DNA of 64,000 nucleotides from positions 6,500,635 through 6,564,634 of the forward strand of contig JAJEKV010000033.1 in assembly GCA_021234155.1 (NCBI GenBank), in the 5' to 3' direction. Shown here piece after piece: positions 9,418 to 21,490 of the stretch. The stretch comes from Isoetes taiwanensis. Lineage: Eukaryota > Streptophyta > Lycopodiopsida > Isoetales > Isoetaceae. How positions within the stretch are numbered: the stretch's first letter is position 1; every line of letters starts with the position of its first letter. The notes beneath the pieces are model-generated. The model searched no databases and had not been told where the DNA came from. It saw only the letters and a program-made list of their open reading frames with translations. A program made the translations under genes and the position numbers.

Positions 9418-11670
9418 TTATGTTCTTATACTTATTCCATAGACCCCGCCAACAAGGTAAAGTTTTGTGAGCAACCATGATGGTTTCCTTTTGATAAAGT
9501 GGTCGAATGTGTAAATGGTCCCCTTCAACGTATCACAGTCATAAGTCACCTTCCTACAAACAGTATGTATTTCTATATGCCAAAACACCCTAGGCACATA
9601 ATTAGCAACTTCTCCCACATTAGCATGCATTGAAAGACGATAAAAAAACATGAATGCGTGTTTATACCTGACGATCTTGCTGTCCTTCGTGCCCCTTTCC
9701 TCACAAAAGTACCAAATCAAGAACAATATAGCATCCTGTGCATTCCTCAAATGTGTATTATTTCTCTTTAATATCTCACTCATCCGCGCAGCATGATATC
9801 CCAGACCTCTATTACAGAGGACAAAGGATGGATGTTGTAAGGACCTTTAAGTATCTCGGAATTGATTTTTCTGCTAACATGCTATGGGATGACTGTGTAG
9901 AAAGAAGGGTCAGCGCGGGATGGAAAGCCCTGTATGCAATGCAGAATAGCTGTTACAGAATAGATCTCTGCGATTGGGCACGCAAAGCACACCTATTCAG
10001 AGCACTCGTTGAACCAGTATTGTTGTATGGGGTAGAGGTTTGGGGTCCAGCGATTAGCAAGAACACTTGGGATAAGCTAGAGAGGGTACAGAAGGCCTTC
10101 TTGACATACAGCCTAGGAGTCAGGGACACGGTGCCTTATCCGATTTTGTTGTATGAGACGGGTTTTTGGCCCCTGCAGCATTCTGCTATGCGCAGGCACC
10201 TTGCGTATTTTCATAAGGTTGACGAAATGGATGCGCAACATCTCCCTCCCCGGGCCCTGTTATTGGCACAAGGGCCACAACGACTGAAGAGAGTGTGGCA
10301 GGAGCATTGTACGAGGTGGTTCGCAAGATGGTCCATAGACTATCAACAAATTATGGCTATGCCGGATATCGGGGAACAGGAGCTGCATTTAAATGAGCGC
10401 TTTGCTGCCTCTCTGTGGGATGTGCTCACTCTTGCGAAGCCCAAAACAGAGCACTACCACATGCAGGTTAATCTGTTACTGGAATATGGCCCACACCGAT
10501 ATTTGAAGGCACACATCTCTACCAAGAAACGGAGAGCCATAGCTGCAATGAGGACAGGGTCCCACCATCTCAGAATTGAGACAGGCCGCTGGGGTACGGA
10601 TGGAGGGCAGAGAATCCCCCGGCATGAGAGACTATGCCAGTGTTGCCATATGCAGATAGTAGAAGATGAACGCCATGGTCTACATGAGTGTCTGGCATAT
10701 GCACACATCCGAGCAGCTCATGCTGATCTCAGATGCTCTGATATAGCAATTCATCAATTGCTGGCTTCGCCAATGGTTGCACGTCTTACGTCCTATATTC
10801 TGCAAGTCTCCACCGTCAGAGAGTCCTTCCTTCCCTCCCTCCCTCCCTCCCTCCCTCCCTCCCCCTTCCTTCCTAACCCTCTTTATGATATGCTTCCCTT
10901 TGCGATGGCAAGATGCAAAAAAGTTCCATGAAATCTAACTCCATTACATTATAAAAATCTTCCTAAATAGTAGTAGAAGCACCTTGAGGACTTGAACTAT
11001 ACTGCACAGTGATCGGAACACAATACATGTTTTGAATAACTAATACCTTTGTTTGATAAATAATCGGTATGCTTTTGGAGACAATGTTGTACGGATAATG
11101 TATCATGGAGGCAATCATGTGAGATATAAAAATGAGTTTCCTCCACCACTTTGTGGTCGCCAATAATAAAGTTTGCATGCCTGTAAGTTAAATGTATAAG
11201 TAAAGAACATTGATCATTATGCCAATGCATTGCTTGAATTCCTGCTGGACTTTGAACGTTTTGCTCTCCCCAAAGTCAATGACAGAGACAATCATATCTT
11301 CTGGGAATGTTTATAAACACTGCTTAAACTCTCTACCTGCCATCTTGCTGTGTAATTGTGAGGAATGAATTTCTTTATGATTGCCTCCACATGTTCTATG
11401 AACTCATGTAATGAAGCATTTTTGTAAGCCAAGTTCATCACATCCTTGATTTTGATAATGGGTTTCCCGCCCTTTCCTGCATCCTTTACAAATGTTTCTC
11501 TGGCCTATAGATTTATCATAAATTCAGCGACGATGTATGTTCAAACATAAACATCGTGTTCATAACAACATCTAGGCGAAGAAATTAATCTAAATAGAAA
11601 AAACATAACAAGAATCAAGTGCTAACCTTCTCGAAGTTCTCCAATCTAACTTAAAGCTTGTCTGTCTGAC
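9418..11670 (-). mobile_element. DDE-type transposase-like relic, split by a LINE
   Basis: On the minus strand, conserved blocks appear in order: ENFEK before a GT-AG intron (11,626-11,500), then a frame with IKIKDVMNLAYKNASLHEF and ARWQVESL, PEDMIVSVIDFGESKTFKVQ after a frameshift, MHWHNDQCSLLIHLTYRHAN, FYISHDCLHDTLSVQHC, CSDHCAVQFKSSR and an HRKGKHIIKR segment. After the inserted LINE, the C-terminal part follows intact at 9,783-9,418 (NAQDAILFLIWYFCEERG, YVPRVFWHI). I recall a widespread, poorly named family of transposon-like proteins with acidic blocks of the form DFAEN and SDG-A-QFK, proposed as DDE-type catalytic residues. The assignment is from memory of motif layout. The relic has frameshifts and is not functional as it stands. 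Confidence 0.6.
9795..10866 (+). mobile_element. LINE retrotransposon, copy 2, strongly 5'-truncated
   Basis: Only the C-terminal part of ORF2 is present: DVVRTFKYLGIDFS, GWKALYAMQNSC, LVEPVLLYGVEVWGP, then SHHLRIETGRWG and the zinc-binding-like LCQCCHM...VEDERHGLHEC. The frame is open from 9,738 to 10,931, about 340 LINE codons without a stop, so this copy is fairly young. It ends in a (CCCT)n run (10,825-10,866) that takes the place of a normal 3' UTR tail. It sits inside the DDE transposase relic on the opposite strand. Confidence 0.85.
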
Positions 11671-12249
11671 CTTGTTTGTCTATATGTCAGTCAGTCCGTC
11701 CGTCCGTCCGTCACAAAGCCAAAGAAAAATGTGCATTGACTCAACACTCTGCATTGATGGATGCCATTAAAATTAGAAGTATATTTGAAGAGATGTCATC
11801 CCATTAATTGATAAATAGGGTATTGAGGCTCTTGACAATACCATTTTCGGATGGAGGTATAGAGAAAAGTTCTTCAATCTATTAAATCCTTCTATATCTT
11901 TGTTTCAAAGGATGAACATAAGTGCCCTTGCAGAAATCAATTGTCACATAGATTCGTTGATGTAAAGGAAGGGCATATTTTGACCATGGATCTGAGAATT
12001 GTTAGAAATAAAAATCTCAAAACTTACTTAGCAAAGGGTTAAACTATATACCACAAAGAAACTGGGAGAAAGCAGAATGTTTGCAATGTTCTGGACTGTG
12101 TCAAGCAGACTCTATGGGTACATAGATTTACTCTTGGGGAACTTAATGAAACACTACTCAAGGATATTTATATTGTGGCACTTACTATGAGGAAGTACTT
12201 TGTTGCTAGCTCTGTTGGGAAATACCTTATTTGAAGATAAAGAAGCAAT
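11671..12249. other. no gene recognised; short (GTCC)n run at about 11,690-11,712
   Basis: AT-rich stretch between two element relics. It may hold the decayed 5' part of the reverse-transcriptase element that becomes recognisable from 12,250. Confidence 0.4.
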
Positions 12250-12885
12250 GAGAGAATTGAAATGACTTAGAAAAAATTTGTATATTGCCAGAGTGGATAA
12301 AGCAGCAAATAATCCATGCTTTATTTGCCCTATTCTAGTCAAAAATAAAGCTCGTGAAAGACTAGGCAAATTTTGAAGCATGCGATATTAGTCTGGACAA
12401 CATTATAGAGTAGATTATCGAACAGATTTCAGAATTCTTCTGCCTCTTGTCTATAGAGATTGAATCGAGATTACCATAGATTCTGGCATTATACAAGGCA
12501 CACAAGCAAGCATTCCGATGGATCACAAATGCCCAGATGACTTTATATCTTCAGAGTTGGCCAGTCTTATTGCTGCTAGGCTAAAAGAAATTTTAGACAT
12601 TTGGCCAGAGGTTACAGAAGATATGTGTAGAAAGTTGAACATCCTATGTCCTAAAGGATATAATGCCTGTTGGGTTGTTGACTCCATGTATCAGGTCATG
12701 CTTAATTTACCCACACATGTGCATGGCGTGTACATGGCAGCTATATCCAAGTACTATGAATCGATCCCCATAAAAGGAGGTGAAGGTCTTTGCACAATCA
12801 TTGGTAAGATTATCAATACTGACCCCAATTTTTTATCTACGGTTGTTTTTAAGTTCTACGGAAGTGTCAGAGACCTGGGATAGAA
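12250..12885 (+). mobile_element. reverse-transcriptase-like relic of a non-LINE type
   Basis: Plus-strand fragments in order: RKNLYIARVDKAANNPCF and ICPILVKNKARERLGKF (about 12,270-12,375), then after frameshifts ALYKAHKQAFRWITNA (about 12,490-12,540), then the frame 12,518-12,883 with NACWVVDSMYQVMLNLPTHV and HGVYMAAISKYYESIPIKGG. The YKAHK-x-FRWITNA block followed by a VY-A-I--YYESIP block resembles RT fingers and motif A of a plant retroelement family I know only as hypothetical proteins. The layout recalls Penelope-like RTs (PK-HK, then motif A), but this is inference. The expected acidic motif-A residue appears as Ala here (VYMAAIS), so the copy is inactive. Confidence 0.45.
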
Positions 12886-13557
<672 letters not shown>

Positions 13558-14801
13558 TAGTTTTTGTAAGTTGACAATGTTTTCCCAAAAATAGATACGT
13601 AATTTTCAAGTAATCCACATGTTCTTCTTAAAAAAATTAATTGTTTTCAAATGTTGTTTTCCTCAATGCAACATGTAGTAACTAGAAAATAGACATCATT
13701 TTTTTTTAAGTAGTTATTTTTAAATGTTGTTTTTACTATTGTTGTTTTTGGAAAATTTTAAAACCACATAATTTGAAAATATTTTATATACATAAATAAA
13801 GCAATACTACATGCGGAGAAACAATATTGAAAAAAAAACAATGGGTTATTTCTAAGGTCTAATAACCAATCAAATATTGACACATGGCATCATTCAAATA
13901 AAAAAATTAATATAAACCACAATTTAAAAGTCAATATAATCATATTTTATTTCTCATATTTTTTAAAATGAATTCTTTTTTAGAACCAAGTCTTGTCTTT
14001 TGAATCATTATGTCTAAATGCTTGATTCCACAGATATTCCCTTTTTTTTTATGCCACATCTAAGTTAGGTAGATTTTTATCATCTTAACATATATAATTA
14101 TTGGAGGGCGATTCTTTTGGCATATTACTTCAAGATTCCTTTCTATGATCACGACACGTTAGCTTTTTTCGTGGGCAACACTTCTATGTATTTTTTTTTG
14201 ACACGTTGCATTGGGCGAAACAGAGTATTCTGTTTCGATTAACCATTCAAGAACCTCAAAAGCTCCAAAGGCGGAGGGAAAGAATGGATCGATGGAGCCG
14301 GCGGAGGGAGGGCTTCAGCACCAACGGCAGGCAGGCAGGACAAGATTTGAAACAAAAATCTACCTCCACATTGCGATGGAAGAAAGACTGGAAAATGGAG
14401 AAATAAAAGAAGCTACTTAATTCTCAAGTGACGGAGATAGGGAAAAAATGTTGCAGCGCCGAGCTACAGAGCTGGAAATATATAGAGGAAAAACATCGGA
14501 ATTGGCTATGGTGGTTTAATGGGTAAGGCTAGAATTGGTTAAGCTTTCTAGCGATGGACAAAACCGTGGAAAAGAGAGAAATTGAAAAAAAAAACCCCAG
14601 TTTTCCGTTGTTAACAGGGCCAAATATGTTGCAATGGCAAGCTGCAAAGCTGGAAAATTTGTAGTAAAACTAGCGGGGTTGAAAGGGACCCTCAGGCTTA
14701 AAAGCTGGATCTGGGCGGGGCTCGAGGGATGCCGTTGTGCCAGCCAAGGAAAGAATGGCTTCTTCAAGCTCTGGCTATGGCTGCAACGGCCCACCCGCCA
14801 C
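13558..14801. other. AT-rich spacer, no gene; palindrome at 14,216-14,237
   Basis: 13,558-14,200 is very AT-rich with T and A runs and no frame. At 14,216-14,237 CGAAACAGA and its exact inverse TCTGTTTCG flank a 4-base loop. From 14,250 to 14,800 G+C rises towards the chalcone-synthase relic; open frames on both strands here have no recognisable content. Confidence 0.5.
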
Positions 14802-15160
14802 AAAACCGAGCTGAAGAACAAATTTTGCCACATATGTAAGTCCTCAATTCGGTGTATTGCATCCCCTTTCATAATTTTCTCTGCTTGAAATGCTAATTGG
14901 GTTATTGGGTATATTGCAGGTGCGAAATCAGAGATTAAGAAGAGGCATTTTGCCTTGACAAAGGAGATTCTGAAGGCAAAATCCATCGCTCTGCACTGCT
15001 GGAGAGAGATTGTTGGATGTAAGGCAAGATTTTGCATTTGTAGAGGTGCCCAGGCTTGCAAAAGAGGCGGCCTTAAAAGCCATAGCCGAATGGGGGCAGT
15101 CTAAAGATAAAATTACACATGTAGTCTGCTCTGCAATGAGCAGATTGAAGGCACCAGGAA
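14802..15160 (+). pseudogene. chalcone-synthase-like (type III polyketide synthase) pseudogene
   Basis: Exon 1 ends with KTELKNKFCHI plus the first base of a Cys codon. A GT-AG intron of 84 bp (14,836-14,919) splits that Cys codon, exactly the conserved intron position of plant chalcone synthases. Exon 2 continues CAKSEIKKRHFALTKEILK, then after a frameshift LDVRQDFAFVEVPRLAKEAA and IAEWGQSKDKITHVVCSAMS. Chalcone synthase condenses p-coumaroyl-CoA with three malonyl-CoA in flavonoid synthesis. Here the residues around the catalytic Cys are altered (normally FCTTSG, here VCSAMS), the N-terminal part is replaced by unrelated sequence, and I cannot find a C-terminal half. Weak possible pieces lie at 15,470-15,560 (RLQRGQVLMVQI). 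A dead relic, but of a spliced genomic copy. Confidence 0.75.
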
Positions 15161-16058
15161 TAGAGCTAATTCTGATTATTGTTAGGATTATCTTTGGAGA
15201 CAAACAGGGTGACAATGTACCATCAAGATAACAAATCTAGAAATATCTGCGTGCAAACCTAATGGGGAACTTACAGATTTTTTATGTTGGGCTCAGTGCT
15301 TTGCCTTAACAATACAAAGCAGACAGTCCTTGCAGAAGCCCAAATTATGTAGCAACTTAAGTTTTGCAGAGCATGGGATATGGCAGACTCAAGGCCAATC
15401 TACGGTCTTATGGCATCATTCTTTTGTTCTGATGGCCGACTATATGCCCTTTGAACAAAGTATTGTGGATTTGTGCAGGGCTTGCAGATTGCAAAGAGGC
15501 CAGGTGCTCATGGTGCAAATTTCTAACCCTGCAGGAGGTCCGGGCAGAAGCCCTTTTGTTAGCCTACAACAGTATCAGATTTCAGTATCATTCTTCATGC
15601 AAAGGCTGGAGTAATCTGCACCTCCGTTCAAGAAGAAAAAATTATGCCAAATCTTTGTACTCTTTCTGGAGTTGAATATATATATGCCAAATCTGCTTCC
15701 ATCAGCGAAAAACTGCATCAGCTTTTAGATAAACTCAATCTACCCGTGATTTACAGAAAACATGCACGAGAAAGCATGACTTGAAGCGTAAGAAATAAAT
15801 CCTTCGTTTGCTTTCAAGGTTGCACTTAAAAAATCTTCTATGAATGCTACCTTCCACATGAGCCTTCAAAAGACATGAATTTGCATTTCAGCAAATTAGA
15901 CCATCTATTAATAACTTAGACTTTTGAGATTTTTAAACGATTATATAAATCTTTTCGACTATTTAAAGTGTATTGTGCCATAGCAAAAATGAACCAAAGT
16001 TGGTTTTTTTTTTTTTTTTTTTTTTTTAATTAGCATGTATGTTATCTATATTGAATTG
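15161..16058. other. no gene recognised; T24 run at 16,004-16,027
   Basis: Decayed sequence downstream of the chalcone-synthase relic, then AT-rich DNA with a homopolymer T run. Confidence 0.5.
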
Positions 16059-16066
16059 GTCTATGC

Positions 16067-16295
16067 CACTGTTGGGCAAATTCCGGGGTAGAGAAGGTTT
16101 ATTCCGATTGAAACTAAGAATTTCCGGTTGAGTTAACGCATTGCAGAAAAAATTCCGGTAGAGTTTTATGCATATTTGTATAAGAGTAATACGAATTTCC
16201 GATTGGGAACTGAAATATCCGGCTATTTGATGAAAGAGTAGGAAAATTTTTGATTGGGTTAAAAAACTTTGCCCAAAAAACGTTGCCCAACACTG
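16067..16295. mobile_element. hAT-type MITE, 229 bp
   Basis: The termini CACTGTTGGGCAA and (inverted) CAGTGTTGGGCAA match at 12 of 13 positions. They are flanked by 8-bp near-identical repeats, GTCTATGC at 16,059-16,066 and ATCTATGC at 16,296-16,303. An 8-bp duplication and CA-GTG-type ends are hAT hallmarks. No coding capacity. The interior repeats a TTCCGGTTGAG-like motif four to five times. Confidence 0.8.
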
Positions 16296-16303
16296 ATCTA
16301 TGC

Positions 16304-16769
16304 TAAGCTAATCTGGTGAATGAGCAACCATGGTGGTATAATTACAAATATATATGACTAGACCCCTATTACCAAAATGCTCCGCACTTAAACCAAGGAC
16401 CATGAGAAAATGTAAAAGGGAAAAAGGGTTTGTGTGGGGGAGGGGGGTGCATATATGAGGTGGAAAATGTGTATATGTTTGTTTCTCATCATTCTCGAAC
16501 AAAACCTATGTCCTCAACCTGCCCACACAAATTCTTCACTAAAGTCCAAGAATATGTTTTGCACCATTCGAAAGATATACAAATCCGTCTTCACAGAGTA
16601 AGTCGGGGAGAGAAATGTTCACGGCGGCCTTGGCCGCCGCGATAAATTTCTTGTATAAGTTATTGTGCTAAGTTCCAATGGTGCAAGAGTGGACACTTAA
16701 AACTAAATGGTGTATGCACAAAGGTGTAAAGAATAAACTATGCAAAATTAACAATTAAATTTACATTCA
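16304..16769. other. no gene; perfect GC palindrome at 16,622-16,639
   Basis: CGGCGGCC-TT-GGCCGCCG forms an 8-bp stem with a 2-base loop in otherwise AT-rich DNA. Nothing else recognised. Confidence 0.5.
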
Positions 16770-18150
16770 TACAATTGTATGCAGAGGTATTAATCAAATT
16801 ATCTTGGGAAGTAAATCCTATGATAAGTACTATAGGGGTGCGCCAAGGATGTCCTTTATCTCCTACACTATTCGGCCTCTTTATCGACGAGCTTGATGAA
16901 TGGATGCATGCTCTTTGGCAGGGACTCAGCTTGGAGCTTATATAGTACAGTTATTACTATATGCTGATGATGTGGTGCTATTGGCATCCAAGAAACATGT
17001 GCTACAAGAGCATTAATTGCATAATTTGTGGCGTTTTGTGCAGCAAGGCAAATGAAAGTAAATGTTGCAAAATCCAAAGTTATGGTGTTTAGGACAAGGG
17101 AGAGACCAAAGTTCATGTATCTAGAGCAGGAAATTGAAACTGTAGAGTTATAAGTACCTGGGATAGATTTCTCCTCAAGATACAACTGAAAGGACTGTGT
17201 CAAAGGGAGATCCACAGGCGGGAAAATGGCGCTCTATGTTATGCTTTCTAAATGTTCTAAAATTCCTCTGCATGATTGGGGGCTTAGAAAGCTTTTTTAA
17301 GACATTGGTTCAAACGTGCTATTGTATAGGGTTCCTATATGGGGACCTAGCATCTTTGCCAAGTTATGGAATCAAATAGAAACGATTCAGAAGCTATTTT
17401 TGAGAAATGTGCTTGGCATAAAAGCTCAGATACCATATGCAATTATGCTTGCAAAGGCAGGTATGTTTCCATTAGAATTGGAAGCATTATTTCAGACTGT
17501 AAATTTCATTAATAGGATTAGAGGTCAATCACCAGAACGCTTATTCCATCAAGTAATGATGGTTTCAGAGCAGCAAGGTTGGATGCATGATTTCCAAAAA
17601 AAAATGGAGTCTGAATGATGAAAATTGGCCTCAATGTAAGACAGATGCAAGAGCATTATTAGAAAAACTTGCAATTGAATGCTTATGGCAGCACCAAGGT
17701 AGTAGAATGCTTCATTACAGAACTCAGATAAATCACATGGGCGAGTATAAGAGCCAAGAGTATTTGTGGTTAGAAATGCTGACGCATCTAAAGCATGTCA
17801 TAGCTCGTTATAGAATGAGCTCGCATAAATTGGGAGTTGAGACAGGCAGATGGTCAAATACTCCACTTGAAGACAGGGTATGCAAAGCTTGTGATTCATA
17901 TAGTGTAGAAGATGAGGCACATGTACTCTTGCATTGCATGACTTACAACGAGATCAGGGAACAGTTTGAAATCCAAGCGTCGGATCTTCAATCATTGTTT
18001 TCTATCTCTTGTTATGAGTTAGGATTATATTTGAAGGCGGTAGATAGTCATCATACTTTGATATTAAAAATATGATGTACTTTGCTGGTTTTGTAGTGCT
18101 CCATGGCCTCTCAAGGCCCTAAGTGAGCAAGACCAAATAAATAAATATTA
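16770..18150 (+). mobile_element. LINE retrotransposon, copy 3, 5'-truncated and decayed
   Basis: It begins inside reverse transcriptase (QLYAEVLIKLSWEV, then GVRQGCPLSPTLFGLFIDEL and LLLYADDVVLL), followed by VNVAKSKVMVFRTRERPKF, a 250-codon C-terminal region with frameshifts (17,200-18,075), and the zinc-binding-like VCKACDS...VEDEAHVLLHC. Its protein is closest to copy 4 at 51,550. The 3' UTR reads CTCCATGGCCTCTCAAGGCC and ends in an AAAT-type repeat (18,134-18,148). Stops and frameshifts throughout. Confidence 0.85.
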
Positions 18151-18240
18151 CAATCGAAGAACTTTAAAAATTTAACATTTAATAAATGAAACCAGAGATT
18201 ACATTCCAGATCATGTTTGCAGCCCATTTTATACTCCATT

Positions 18241-18360
18241 TTACACTCCAGTACCACAGATCAGCTTCTATCATGATAACAGGCAGGTTCAGGGTATGGC
18301 TTACACTCCAATACCACAGATCAGCTTCTGCTGTGATAAAAGGCAGTTCAGGGTATGGCT
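18241..18360. repeat. 60-bp tandem duplication, 2 copies
   Basis: The block beginning TTACACTCCAGTACCACAGA is repeated immediately as TTACACTCCAATACCACAGA, about 85% identical over 60 bp. Confidence 0.9.
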
Positions 18361-19969
18361 ATCCTGGCCTCAATAAAGAAACCATCTGAGACGAAATGAA
18401 ATATGCTTTTCAATCAGTCAAGTCACCTTCTGCAAGATGCGAACTTCTTTGGAGCCCTCAAGCGAGCTGGTCAGGACGTGCAACCATGGTCCAATCTGAA
18501 GGAATACATCACGGTATCAGACCAAGCCTGTACAGATGTTATAACAACAAAAAGCCAAGTCTACTACAGCCATAATTCACAATTCAAATGCTGAAAGCAT
18601 TTCAGTGTTATCCATGATCTATGATTTAGCTTTATCCTCCATCAAGCTTAAAGGACAATATGCTCTAGATGTTAACTGAATATTTCTTTCTTCCTTCCCC
18701 TCCAGTAGAGATATTGATGACAGATATATCAGCTACTCTGCTGCAAACTGATTAGCACGGACGCAGCAAAAAATCATCTGTAACAAAGAGGAAAAGGATG
18801 GAAGAAACAAGTCAAGGCCTCTGCTGCAACAATCCTTCCAGTTCAACAAAGGAGGAAAAGACTTGTGGCAGAAGCTTTCTGCCAAGAGCCAACAAGAATG
18901 ACCAGCTTTCTGACGAAATAAGAATGGCAAGATCCAAGAAGAATGATATGATCTGTAGGCAAATCCTTAAAAAAAAAGAAAAAAAAGGAATGGAACAAAA
19001 TACTAGGAACCTCTACCTCAGCCACGGTGAATTTGCCAGCAGCATGTATGAAGGGACTCCATTGTACTCTTGCTACCAGTCCCATAAACTAGCAAGGGAA
19101 TCGCATCGTAAAAGAAAAGAAACAAAGGCAATACAAAAGAATCAGGTCTGCATTCTCTTACTTTTTGAACTTTGGAAGCTCGCCTGATCAGGAAACCTCT
19201 TACTGTGGCAGTGACGGAAATGGAATATCTTACTGTAGCAGGAACCTCTTCCTATGGCGCCTAATATAAAATCTTTTGCAGCAGCAGCATTCAAATATGA
19301 AAGCTTTTGCAGCAGCAGCAGCCAAATTTGAAGCCTTTGCAGCGGTCGATTGATGGCGAGACGCCATAGATGGTGCTTCAGAGGTAGAATTCAGATTAGG
19401 GATACTGAGAAATGATGAAAGGGTGTTTGATCTCGCATTCACGAAGTTCAGAGGGTCAGATTTGGGGTGGATCAAAGAAAGGAGGGGATGTGCCCACTGC
19501 CGGATTTGCCATCGCCATGGCAAATGGCAAATGGAGTATCGCCATAGCCAAGGGAGGGAAAGAACTCTCCCATTGATCTCTTTGCAAATCTCCACCGTTC
19601 ATTCAAGAGCCAATAAGATTATAGAACTGAGATCAAGACCTTTGCTATTTATCTTCACCGTTGAATACAATACTATAGTATTATTTTATTTTTTACCCAT
19701 GGCAAAAGCATCATTTTAAGTTTTATGACAACTTGTATTATGGATATAACTTGTATTATGGATTTTGGGCCGTCAGATGACAGCCATTTAAAAAAAAAGA
19801 CAATGGTCCAAAAGTCAAGATGCTCTCTAAGAGCATCCCTGCCCTCCATTTCAAGTCCTTTACAAGTCATACCTGGCTTCTTTGACTTGAACAAAAATAC
19901 ATGCAACTATAAATAAAACCATGGCGTATTCTCCAAAGAATACTGTTATACCTGCAGATCAAATATCAG
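18361..19969. other. no gene recognised
   Basis: AT-rich spacer with short frames on both strands and CAG-rich patches near 19,275-19,325. Frames at 18,798-19,187 (+) and 19,595-19,230 (-) have no recognisable domains. Confidence 0.45.
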
Positions 19970-20090
19970 GCCTGAGCCTGGGGAATCGAACCCCAGCAAG
20001 TAACCACAGCTCAGCCGAGCATAAGAGAGCTCCAACTAATGGAGCTCCCTTATGCAAGGGGGCCAATGCCCCACTGGAATAAACACTGTC
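19970..20090 (-). mobile_element. tRNA-related SINE-like fragment
   Basis: Read on the minus strand, CTGGGGTTCGATTCCCCAG at 19,979-19,997 is a tRNA T-arm with a perfect pol III B box (GGTTCGATTCC). About 50 bases upstream, AGGGAGCTCC and GGAGCTCTCTTATGC form paired arms, but no good A box is visible and the tRNA cannot be folded completely. A SINE head or decayed tRNA fragment is likely; not a functional tRNA. Confidence 0.4.
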
Positions 20091-20489
20091 AGAAATATAA
20101 ACAGGAAACAGGTGTCCAATTATCAAGCAAACAAATGTCAAATATTTACATTGAAATACCAAAGATACTGAAGCCACATGGCGTAAATAGTTCGAGATCA
20201 CAACAACATATAAGTTCATCACACACAACCGGATAACCGGATGCAAGTTCAACACAAAGCTTCTCAATTCACGGCCCAGAGAGCTAGCATGCCCGATGAG
20301 TGATCAAATTTGGCGTATCTCCCGTGTCGGGAGAGCCCTTGCCAAGCTCATGTGTGAGCGCAACACATGCGACTCGATTAAGACACCAAGACGGTCCCAT
20401 TGCACGCCAGATAAAGGCGTAATTTATAGCAACATAGAAGCTTCCCTATCGCCTTCTCGGGATCCTCAATGAGGCTGCAATCACGCGGC

Positions 20490-21490
20490 GCCTCCGTACC
20501 AACACCGCACAATGCTAGTCACAAATTCCTCAAAGATAAAGACTTCCTCACTTTCGGGAGGATAAGCATGCGGGTTTGGATGAGAATCATCAATGGTAGA
20601 ACCCGATGATATCGGGACCAATACTAACAACCACGGTGGGGTCTCATCCATGGTGTCGCCATTTCCATCCATTTCTCAAGAAGACCCGCACAAATCTGTA
20701 CCAACCATAAACCGGAGAAATACAACAACAGAAAAGAAATCAACCCATTGCCATGGTGTGGTCCCCTCGTGTACATTGGGGATATAGTCCGCACCAACAT
20801 CGGGGATATCCGCCTCGAGCTAAAGGTTCTCTCATGCATCCTCAAAGTTTGAGTCCGTTTCGTCTGCTTTGGAATGGCATCATCCCAATAGCGCCTTCTA
20901 CCGGGCCCATTCCTCTCAACAGAGGAACAAACCCGAAGGATAACCAAACATAATAGTTCTTATGTCGGAAAAGGCGGTGACCCGGCCAGGATTAAGCAAC
21001 ACTCTCCATCTTTGCCCGACTCGTGTTCATTCACATGGGCAGAATTATGAGGAATAATCCAAGAACTACTTAATGTGTATTTTCCGGACCTCAACATCGC
21101 ACAAAGTAAAGGTCGGGGCTTGGGGATAGTCTACGACCCCATGATACATCACGTAATGGCATGCCTTATTTAAAAGATTCCTATTATCCAAGACACACAA
21201 CCCTTTAGTATCACCTGCACCCCACCTTAAATAAAGATCCTTACCTTTTTCAATCATAGATTCAGAGATATTGTGCATATGACAACTATAGTGAACTTTT
21301 CCAAAATCTTTCATACAATATCCTACCATTCCCTCAAAACAATGCAGCCTATTATTTTTCAAAGCTTTGCGGACCAACACCACGCCAAAGAAGCTTGGGA
21401 GACCGGTTGAAGTCTTTTTTTGATAGCATCATTCAAGGCCTTAGGACTTCAATCGACCTCTCAAAACACCCCGAACATGTAAGTGATCAC
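20490..21490 (-). mobile_element. Rep/HUH endonuclease-like element relic
   Basis: On the minus strand one frame carries LLGDHLHVRGVLRGRLKS (HLH at 21,485-21,477), then after two stops VLVRKALKNNRLHCFEGMVG followed by YCMKD (Y-C-M-K at 21,320-21,309), then HMHNISESMIEKGKDLYLRW and LDNRNLLNKACHYVMYHG. A shifted frame continues GKYTLSSSWIIPHNS (about 21,070-21,020). A His-hydrophobic-His pair followed about 52 residues later by Y-x-x-K is the motif II/III layout of HUH Rep nucleases, which nick and join single-stranded DNA in rolling-circle-type transposition or replication. Downstream acidic frames (RRYWDDAIPKQTKRT, 20,880; DETPPWLLVLVPIS, 20,640) may be its C-terminus. It is not a typical Helitron Rep; the Replitron type is a candidate. 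Confidence 0.5.

Noticed and set aside
15450-15620. C-terminal half of the chalcone-synthase relic
   Set aside because: Only a weak GQVLMVQIS similarity; not enough to extend the pseudogene.
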